Assembly: GCA_022572355.1 (NCBI GenBank)
Contig: JACZWC010000017.1
Span: 1 to 64,000, forward strand
Origin: Bacteroidota bacterium
GTDB lineage: Bacteria; Bacteroidota; Bacteroidia; NORP154
Direction of reading: 5' to 3'
DNA: 64,000 nt
The notes beneath the pieces are model-generated. The model was not told the DNA's origin. It saw only the letters and a list, made by a program, of their open reading frames with translations, and made no database searches. Shown here piece after piece: positions 55,206 to 62,282 of this stretch. Position 1 is the first letter of the stretch. Each line of letters opens with the position of its first letter. The position numbers and the translations under genes are program-made.

Positions 55206-57596
55206 TTAACCGTTTAATTTTCTAATAATTAACTCAACTCTCCTGTTCATCTTATGCTCTGCCTCGGTGCAAGGAACCCCATCATCACACTTATTCAGTA
55301 GCTGAGTTTCACCATAACCTTTTCCCGAAATTCTCTTTATTTCAATACCTTTTTTATATACATACTTTAATACTTGCTCCGCCCGCTTATAAGATAGAGC
55401 CAGGTTCGCTGCATCACTGCCGTTTGAATCGGTATGGGCAGCTATTTCAATGGCTATCTGAGAATTTCGTTTTAGTAATGATACCACTTTATCCAGAACA
55501 GCAGCTGCATCATTATTAATAGTTGAGTTGGCTGGCTTGAAATATATATTCAAATTGAATTTCTTGCCATGTCTTACCGTAATTGTCTCATTATCCACGG
55601 ATTTGAATGAAATGGTCTTCTCCCCGGGTTTGAATCTGTCATAAATGATCTTGCCATTCTGATCCATTCTGGCTTCAAATATTATTTCCCCATGTTTGTT
55701 TTTAACAAGTAGCTTTAATTCACCTTCCCCTACCATTGATCGAATAGAATATCTCTCCTTGGGGGATTGTCTGTTGAAGGAGAAATTTCCCTGATCATCT
55801 ATAGTTGTTGCAAACAACACTTCTTGTTCCTGATTGGTTATAAATACACTCGCGCCATCTGGCAAATCTCCAGGTTGTTGGTCAAACAGTTGGCCTTTCA
55901 CGGTAATGGTCAAGAGGCGGTTATCGCTGCTTGGTAATGGATTCAACCTATTATAATATTTCCTGGCTTTGGGAGTGATCGTAAAGTTGTTGTCTTCAGA
56001 TCTGGGGATAATCAGTACATTCTCTCCTTTGTCATTTTGAATGTACATCCTGGCTTTATCGCTGAGGGAAATTTCATCAGAGTTTAATTCAACAATGTAC
56101 TTTTTACCCAAAGTTAAATTGTCAAATTCGAACGCTCCCACCTCATTTGTCCGGGTAACTTGTAACACTCTTCCCAGATTATTTAGCAATCTAAATTCAA
56201 GGTCAGCGACAGGATTATCGTAATTGAACATTAGTGATCCTTTGAAGCTGGCTGCTTTAGCCATCTTCAAGATCCACACAGCACCACGATTGGGTCCGCC
56301 ATCATCGTCGAACACGGCGCCTACTGCTATATCGGGGATACCATTCTTGTCTATATCGCCTATTGCGGCAAGAGATTGTCCAAACTGATCCCCAACATCC
56401 AATTCTCCGTCAAATCCACCTTCTGAACTGCCAATTTTTTGAAAGGATTTAACCGAGCCATCTCTTTTCAAAAAAGCAACCCACAATTCACCTGTAAACT
56501 CCATTTTCTTATCATTGGCGCCTATTATTAAATCTTGAATACCGTCCTGATCCAGGTCACCAGGACAAGTAATAGATTTGCCGAAGAACTCTAAAGAACT
56601 TGTATTGCCCTGATAATTCTGCTTATTAACTGTAATCTTGTAATGAGATTTAACAGATCCGTCCGAATTTAAAAACAATATCCACACAGCACCAGATTTG
56701 GGATTGCTTCCATCTCCAAAATACGAACCAACGGCAAGGTCTTCAACGCCATCATTGTTTAAATCACCAATATTGGCCAGGGAAGTCCCGAACAGATCAT
56801 TTTCGGATAAGCTTCCTTTAAAATTCCCTTCCGTTTGACTGATCTTCTGATATTTCAATATATCTCCATTAGGTTTCAGGAAAAGGATGTAAACTGCACC
56901 ACGGTTATGGCCATTACCATCGTCATCCCTACAGGCACCAACGGCGATATCTGCTACATTATCTCCATTTAAATCTTTAAAAGTGGCTACTGAGCAACCA
57001 AAATTGTCGCTGCTGTCCAGAAGGATTTCCAGATACGAATTTTTAGCTCCGAGCTTTATTTGCGATTTAACCGTTCCGTTCAAATTGATAAAAGATAGCC
57101 AAATAGCTCCTTTGCCCAATCCATTCTCATCGTCTGATGCAGCCCCGATAACTACATATGGTATTTTATTTCCATTTAGATCACTAAATGAAGCAATTGA
57201 GCACCCAAAATCAGTCCTGTGTTGTGTCAATAGTGAAGAATCCGCCGGAACTGTAATTAATTTGGACTTAGATTTTACTGAACCGTCGGCATTCAAATAC
57301 AAGACCCAGATGGTTTTTGATTCCAAATATTTCACATTTTTTTTTACAGGATATCCGACGACTATATCAGATATACCATCTCCATCCAGATCGCCAATTG
57401 AGCAAATTGATCGCCCGAACTCCCCTCTGCCTAAAGTTCCTTTAAAATTTGGATCTGCCGCGCTTATTTTCACTTCAGAAAGAACTGTTCCATTTTGAGC
57501 ATGAAGGAGATTTGTTGGATATATGTAAGATGCCAACACAAGCAGTACATAAAATGAAATCGGGCGGAATAGATTGGCTATGGTTCGTTTTCCCAT
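55206..57596 (-). CDS. FG-GAP (integrin-like) propeller protein with C-terminal OmpA domain
   Basis: A 796-residue protein with a signal peptide (FYVLLVLASYIYPTNLLHAQ). About seven FG-GAP repeats follow (FGxSxxxxGDLDGDGxxDIxVG, then GAVWILFLNxDGSVKS), with the DxDxDG calcium loops typical of integrin-alpha-like propellers (GDLDGDGISDI, GDLNNDGVEDL, GDIDKNGIPDI). Two carboxypeptidase-regulatory-like sandwiches come next (VGAFEFDNLTLG, DDQGNFSFNRQS). Last is an OmpA domain (AIEIAAHTDSNGSDAAN, LSYKRAEQVLKYVY). It should be cell-wall attached. It lies 20 bases after the DUF4062 gene and 19 before the NTPase gene in operon 2. Confidence 0.87.
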   Translation of the reverse strand: MGKRTIANLFRPISFYVLLVLASYIYPTNLLHAQNGTVLSEVKISAADPNFKGTLGRGEFGRSICSIGDLDGDGISDIVVGYPVKKNVKYLESKTIWVLYLNADGSVKSKSKLITVPADSSLLTQHRTDFGCSIASFSDLNGNKIPYVVIGAASDDENGLGKGAIWLSFINLNGTVKSQIKLGAKNSYLEILLDSSDNFGCSVATFKDLNGDNVADIAVGACRDDDGNGHNRGAVYILFLKPNGDILKYQKISQTEGNFKGSLSENDLFGTSLANIGDLNNDGVEDLAVGSYFGDGSNPKSGAVWILFLNSDGSVKSHYKITVNKQNYQGNTSSLEFFGKSITCPGDLDQDGIQDLIIGANDKKMEFTGELWVAFLKRDGSVKSFQKIGSSEGGFDGELDVGDQFGQSLAAIGDIDKNGIPDIAVGAVFDDDGGPNRGAVWILKMAKAASFKGSLMFNYDNPVADLEFRLLNNLGRVLQVTRTNEVGAFEFDNLTLGKKYIVELNSDEISLSDKARMYIQNDKGENVLIIPRSEDNNFTITPKARKYYNRLNPLPSSDNRLLTITVKGQLFDQQPGDLPDGASVFITNQEQEVLFATTIDDQGNFSFNRQSPKERYSIRSMVGEGELKLLVKNKHGEIIFEARMDQNGKIIYDRFKPGEKTISFKSVDNETITVRHGKKFNLNIYFKPANSTINNDAAAVLDKVVSLLKRNSQIAIEIAAHTDSNGSDAANLALSYKRAEQVLKYVYKKGIEIKRISGKGYGETQLLNKCDDGVPCTEAEHKMNRRVELIIRKLNG

Positions 57597-57616
57597 CTTG
57601 CAAATAATAAATGCGG

Positions 57617-58528
57617 TTATCCAGAAGCCATTTTGACCGCGTTATCATACTGCACCTTTATTTCCAATGGTATTAACTCACCGGCCACGATCAGGGAAAC
57701 TACCCTTGGTGCTCTAAATGCTTTATTCACATTTGATGCTGGCTCGGAGGTACCAATTAATAAAATTGGTGTGTGTGAAGAAGCCCCACCCACTTTTTTC
57801 CAAATTTGTTGTGTAAATGGCAACGCCCAGTCTGCAGTATTTTTGAAAAACACGGTTACCAGCTTAGACACTCCGATCTGTTGTACACAATATTCAGAAT
57901 AATCCATATCACTCTCCTGTATAATATTCAATTTTTCTATGGGATCGAGAATATCACCCAACATGTCAACAATTTCATCAGCCTCATTTTGATCCAACTC
58001 ATTGAATATGATGAATACTTCTGCCTCTTTTATTTCAAATTTGGTTTTCTCATCAAAGGTCATCATCGTGCGAATGTCATCCACCAACCTGATAGGAGAA
58101 TCAGTATTGGTGAAGATCATATTTTTTAATATGCTCGTACGCACCTCATTGATAAATTGAACCTGTTTATCCTCTTTGTCAGCAACCAATATTTCAGGAG
58201 GATACCAAATAAACATTTTGAATTCATCCCGTGCTTCTTCAATCCTTCTCCGTGCTTCTTGAAACTGAAATTTGTCGTGAGAAACAGCTTCATCAAATTC
58301 AAGTGTTTTGCCATATTCGTTACCCAATATGTGAACGGAACAATTAGCCTGGGCAATTCCATCTTTTACCTCTTTTACGAAGTCCAACTCCTCCAAATCA
58401 TTGGGAACGTGTATTATTTCCATTCCCGCCCTTTGTAATGTGTTTTTAACTTCTTCGCTTAACGCAGCTGTGCACTCCGAAGGAGTTGCAAGAAATAACC
58501 TGATTAACGATGGATTTTGATTGTCCAT
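57617..58528 (-). CDS. DUF4062/TIR-like protein, first gene of nSTAND operon 2
   Basis: A 303-residue protein with the same length and architecture as 46579-47490. The N-terminal DUF4062-like unit is RLFLATPSECTAALSEEV, CSVHILGNEYGKTL and KFQFQEARRRIEE; the second TIR-like unit is AEVFIIFNELDQNEADEI, SKLVTVFFKNTADWALP and TPILLIGTSEPAS. Conserved acidic and aromatic positions are the same in both copies (DMDYSEYC, DWALPFTQ), which points to a retained function after duplication. No signal peptide or membrane segment is present. It heads operon 2 from a promoter matched to that of operon 1. Confidence 0.75.
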   Translation of the reverse strand: MDNQNPSLIRLFLATPSECTAALSEEVKNTLQRAGMEIIHVPNDLEELDFVKEVKDGIAQANCSVHILGNEYGKTLEFDEAVSHDKFQFQEARRRIEEARDEFKMFIWYPPEILVADKEDKQVQFINEVRTSILKNMIFTNTDSPIRLVDDIRTMMTFDEKTKFEIKEAEVFIIFNELDQNEADEIVDMLGDILDPIEKLNIIQESDMDYSEYCVQQIGVSKLVTVFFKNTADWALPFTQQIWKKVGGASSHTPILLIGTSEPASNVNKAFRAPRVVSLIVAGELIPLEIKVQYDNAVKMASG

Positions 58529-58565
58529 ATCCCTATGAGAACTTCTCGTATTTAAATGAAAGAGA

Positions 58566-58595
58566 TAAATATATAAAAATCTGGGATAATGTCAA
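58566..58595 (-). promoter_or_regulatory. Promoter of nSTAND operon 2
   Basis: On the minus strand: TTG (TTGACA) at 58595-58590, a 19-base spacer, then TATATTTA at 58573-58566, 38 bases before the ATG at 58528. The flanking 50 bases are also similar to those of operon 1. Confidence 0.65.
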
Positions 58596-58701
58596 TTCAG
58601 TAGACAAGGTATATTGGATAGGTGAGAAAATATTTGAGCTTTATTTAGTGAAACGAGATGAAATCTACAATTCTCACACTCCTTTGAGATGTTTCGTCAG
58701 A

Positions 58702-59190
58702 TTACGGCAGCATCAGTTTATATATAGAGCACGTCTCATTGCGATTGACCGGATTAAGCCAGTGAATAAAGGAATCATATATCCCAGGTTCAAAGCAGGC
58801 CACCTTTTCCAACTTACAGACGTTGCTCTCAAAATTAGAAATCCTTTCATCAATATTCTCATTCTCCAGGGCAATTAAATAATTCAGTCCATTACTTGGG
58901 TGCCCTGCTTTCAGAATATGATTAATCATCAGATGATTAACTGCGTAATTGATTACCGACATCACACTTAAATCGGTGTTGGGAACCAAATTTGCGATAT
59001 TCCGGTGTACGAATACCTCACCGGGCCCAACGCCCATCAATTGCTCCGCCGTTACCCGGCTATCTGAGCAGCCTATGTATAAAAATTCCGGGCTTTGACC
59101 TTTCGCCAGATTTTCAAAGTAACACTCATCAATGGCGAACTTCTCTGCCATCCACTTTTTGTTGTTTTCAAAAATCTGTTGTGTATCCAT
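58702..59190 (-). pseudogene. Truncated beta-carbonic anhydrase
   Basis: From the ATG at 59190 (MDTQQIFENNKKW) the first 95 or so residues are a normal beta-carbonic anhydrase: Cys41-x-Asp43-x-Arg45 in GCSDSRVTAEQ, VFVHRNIANLV and SVINYAVNHL. The second zinc site should be His-x2-Cys in CGHYGCG. Here the sequence is AGHPSNG, so His97 is present but position 100 is Asn and the rest of the family (about 110 residues) is missing. The tail of about 65 residues is unrelated. Zinc binding should be lost. The break at about 58900 lies just upstream of operon 2, as if the operon or a rearrangement had removed the 3' part. The TTG start at 59214 is less likely. Confidence 0.75.
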
Positions 59191-59251
59191 GATTAATGTG
59201 ATCGATAATAACAAATTGTTGGTCTGGCGAAAACAATATACGCATTAGCGC

Positions 59252-60733
59252 TCATGTGTACCGATTCCCAGGTTGGTCCTTGGATTTGACCAGCCAGCCT
59301 TTAATTTTCGTATCGAATAAGCTGTGTAATGGAAATATAAGTGCCGCCAATACAGCATTAAATCCCAACTTAAGGGCGGGAGCGCCACCGCTATATTGCT
59401 CAATATATGGATCCAATAGAACAAGTGTAAACTCAAAGAACAATAGGAATGAGAAAAAGATTAGTCCCTCTGCCAATCGAATTGGTATTGAGATTTTCCC
59501 AAGTGAGAAAACACCTGCAAAAACCAAAACCAAGAATATGAGAATACCAGAGTATTGGAGATTATCTCTTCTGTCCTTAATTGCATTTTCAAACTGCATC
59601 TTGTCTTCTTCGGCTCGCACCCGTTCCATTTCCGCTGTTTTAAAATCGTGTTTTGCCTCTATTTTACCGAGTTCTTTACTCCTTTCTTCGTTGAATACGG
59701 AGTCTTTCAGAGACGAATATCTCTGATGATGCTCCATTGCCCTCTTGTAGTTCTTCAATTTATCGTAACATGTCACAAGTCCTAATTCTGCATAACTTTC
59801 TTGTCTCAACGAGCCAAGATTGTGTGCTATCAGGGCGGCCTCCTGATATTTTTTTATGCCTTTTTCATACTCCTTTTTTTTGATGTGGATTAGCCCTATT
59901 CCGGATAAGGTTAGGGACATCGTCCATTCGTCTCTTAACTCTAACTCTAGCTGCATTGAAAGAGCGTGTTTCTGGTAGTACTGGGCAGAGTCCAGAAGGC
60001 CTGGGATGGTAAAAGCTCCTAATCCTATAGCGTTCAACATGCTGTCGCCCGTTCCATAAGAGAGCGTTTGTACTTTTTCATAAATAGCAGTGTATAAACT
60101 TCCGATGTTAGTGTAAGAACCTGCGGCGCTTTGTATGTCGCCCAATGCTTCTACTATTGCGAGAGCTTTCAAATAATATTCAATAGCAAGGACGAATTCC
60201 GACTGATAATCATATACAATACCAATATTGTTATATGTATTGGCCAGTACCGTCGATTTATCTTCTAGATCTTTGTATATATCCAACGCTTTAAAGTAAT
60301 AATCAAGCGCCAATGCATAATCATACTGATTCTCATAAATTAGTCCGATGTTGTTGTAATTATTCGCAATAGATTTTTTGTTATTTAAATTTTGATTGAT
60401 TTCTAAAGCTTGAAAATAGGATTGTAATGCCCTCGGATAATCACTCTTTCTCCGGTACATGATTCCGATGTAATTCTTACACTTAGCTATTAATCGTAGA
60501 TGATTACCATCTTCAGCTATCGAAAGAGCTTGCTGGTATAGTTTAAGAGATTTATCTGGGCTAGTAAATTCAAACTGATCACCCAATTGAAGAAGTGCTT
60601 TAATTCGTTTAGAATCTGGAGAGCTGTTTTCTATAACGTCTTTTAAGCTATCAACTATCCCAGATTTGGACTCGGAAGTCAAAAGCAACGAGAGAATCGT
60701 TGAAAAGGCAAGATTAAATAGAAGTCTACTCAT
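59252..60733 (-). CDS. TPR protein with C-terminal three-helix membrane domain (paralogue A)
   Basis: A 493-residue protein with a signal peptide (MSRLLFNLAFSTILSLLL). About eight TPR units follow (YNNIGIVYDYQSEFVLAIEYYLKAL and the like), then a coiled-coil stretch (about residues 355-395). The C-terminal membrane domain has three predicted helices (YSGILIFLVLVFAGVFSLG, AEGLIFFSFLLFFEFTLVLL, LKLGFNAVLAALIFPLH) with the conserved loop DPYIEQYSGGAP between the second and third. Proteins with this TPR-coil layout usually continue into a histidine kinase or LuxR domain. Here that part is replaced by the membrane domain. Function unknown. It is the last of three tandem paralogues. Confidence 0.75.
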   Translation of the reverse strand: MSRLLFNLAFSTILSLLLTSESKSGIVDSLKDVIENSSPDSKRIKALLQLGDQFEFTSPDKSLKLYQQALSIAEDGNHLRLIAKCKNYIGIMYRRKSDYPRALQSYFQALEINQNLNNKKSIANNYNNIGLIYENQYDYALALDYYFKALDIYKDLEDKSTVLANTYNNIGIVYDYQSEFVLAIEYYLKALAIVEALGDIQSAAGSYTNIGSLYTAIYEKVQTLSYGTGDSMLNAIGLGAFTIPGLLDSAQYYQKHALSMQLELELRDEWTMSLTLSGIGLIHIKKKEYEKGIKKYQEAALIAHNLGSLRQESYAELGLVTCYDKLKNYKRAMEHHQRYSSLKDSVFNEERSKELGKIEAKHDFKTAEMERVRAEEDKMQFENAIKDRRDNLQYSGILIFLVLVFAGVFSLGKISIPIRLAEGLIFFSFLLFFEFTLVLLDPYIEQYSGGAPALKLGFNAVLAALIFPLHSLFDTKIKGWLVKSKDQPGNRYT

Positions 60734-60740
60734 TTGATAA

Positions 60741-62282
60741 TCATTTCTTCTCCAATTTGCTTTTCAGTTTACTTTCAAAGAATGCGTGAGCTGGAAAAAT
60801 CAAAGCCGCTATCCCACCATTGAATAAAAGCTTAATTCCCGGAGCCCCGCCTGACCAGTTTTCGATGTATGGATCCGCCAATACGAGCAAAAACTCGAAG
60901 AATATTAGGAAGGAAAAGAAGATGATGCCCTCAGCCATTCTTTCGCTTACATTGACAAAGCCTAATGTGAGGACACCACCAAACAAAATCAGCAAAGCTA
61001 TTAGGATCACGGAGTATTGCAGGTTATCTCGCCTGGATGTTACTTCAGCCTCCAACCGGGCAATCTCCTTTTCCTCTTGTTCTTTTATCAATAAGGCTTT
61101 TTCAAACTCATACTTTGTTTGCTGTCGGATAGCAGATTTCTGAGTTTCTTTATTTTTTATACTGTCTCTCATCTGGATGTATAGTTCGTACATTTCAAGG
61201 GCATGTTCAAAATCGCCTTGCTTTCTATGCACTTTTGAAAGCAGTAGTGCGGCACGTTTTATATTTTCAGGAAAGCCTATTTCTTTTGCCAACGCCATAC
61301 TTTTCCGGCCATACTCTTTTGCCATGATCACTTGCCCTGTATCGAGATAGAGACCCCCGATATTATCCAAGGATTCTGCCATTCCTTTTTTATCGCCAAT
61401 TCCTTCTCTAATTGTAAAACTCTGCAGGTAGTATTCTAACCCTTTCATAATTTCGCCTGTACGTACATAGATGCCTGCAATATTGTTCAAAGAAAGAGCT
61501 ACTCCTTTTTTATCGCCAATTTCTTCTAGAATCTCCAGGCTTTTGAGGTAGTATTCCAAACCCTTTTGATTGTCTCCACGATTTCTATAGATAGCACCAA
61601 TATTGTTCAAGGAAATCGCAATACCTTGTTTGCGTTCTAATTCTTCTTCAATCTGCAAACTCCTTTCATAGAACTGTAGTCCCTTATCAATTTCGCCTTG
61701 ATTTTCATATATATATCCAATATTGTTCAAAGAAATGGCAACTCCCTTTTTATCGCCTATATCTTCTTTAATCGCCAAACTCCTGAAGTAGTATTCCAGG
61801 CCTTTTGCAATGTCGCCTTGATTTTCATAGATATACCCGATATTTATTAATGAAGAGGCGATTCCCTTTTTATCTCCTATTTCTTCTAAAATTTCGAGGC
61901 TTCTGAGATAATATTCCAATCCTTTTTTAACATCGCCTTGATTATCAATTAAATACCCAATATTGTTCAGTGCGTCAGCCAGAGATGATAAATACTTTCT
62001 CTTGAGAACATTAATTGGGCCATCCATTAGATTTTTTTCCGCAAGTTCCATGGCCTCTAACTCAATAAGAAGCACTGTATCCGGGTCAGGGCCTATGAGT
62101 ACTTCCCCGAGTGCGAAGAGACAATTGATCTTTTCTGTGTCGTGCACAGCGGTAATGTATGCTTGATTTAGAGAATCTATGGTTCGGCTCCGCTCACCAT
62201 AAATTTCGGTTTTGTCTTGTGCAATGCAGTTCAGGACCAACAGATAAACTGTGAGTAACGTTATAAGATATCTGTTATTCAT
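60741..62282 (-). CDS. TPR protein with C-terminal three-helix membrane domain (paralogue B)
   Basis: A 513-residue protein with a signal peptide (LITLLTVYLLVLNCIAQ). About seven highly regular TPR units of 40 residues follow (SLNNIGYIYENQGDIAKGLEYYFRSL; EEIGDKKG linkers). A Glu/Lys-rich coiled coil comes next, then the same three-helix membrane domain (YSVILIALLILFGGVLTLG ... DPYIENWSGGAPG ... ALIFPAHAFFESKL). The regular 120-bp repeats suggest recent repeat expansion. The start overlaps the end of paralogue C by 4 bases, so the pair is translationally coupled; paralogue A follows after 7 bases. Confidence 0.78.
   Translation of the reverse strand: MNNRYLITLLTVYLLVLNCIAQDKTEIYGERSRTIDSLNQAYITAVHDTEKINCLFALGEVLIGPDPDTVLLIELEAMELAEKNLMDGPINVLKRKYLSSLADALNNIGYLIDNQGDVKKGLEYYLRSLEILEEIGDKKGIASSLINIGYIYENQGDIAKGLEYYFRSLAIKEDIGDKKGVAISLNNIGYIYENQGEIDKGLQFYERSLQIEEELERKQGIAISLNNIGAIYRNRGDNQKGLEYYLKSLEILEEIGDKKGVALSLNNIAGIYVRTGEIMKGLEYYLQSFTIREGIGDKKGMAESLDNIGGLYLDTGQVIMAKEYGRKSMALAKEIGFPENIKRAALLLSKVHRKQGDFEHALEMYELYIQMRDSIKNKETQKSAIRQQTKYEFEKALLIKEQEEKEIARLEAEVTSRRDNLQYSVILIALLILFGGVLTLGFVNVSERMAEGIIFFSFLIFFEFLLVLADPYIENWSGGAPGIKLLFNGGIAALIFPAHAFFESKLKSKLEKK

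Noticed and set aside
58510..58878. Plus-strand 122-codon frame between the DUF4062 gene and the carbonic anhydrase
   Set aside because: It overlaps the start of the DUF4062 gene, the operon 2 promoter on the other strand and the truncated carbonic anhydrase tail. Its product has no recognisable features.
47575..58912. Shared 12-mer CAGGGCACCCAA near both operon upstream regions as a possible insertion-site duplication
   Set aside because: Many 12-base matches are expected by chance in 64 kb, and the flanks do not match.
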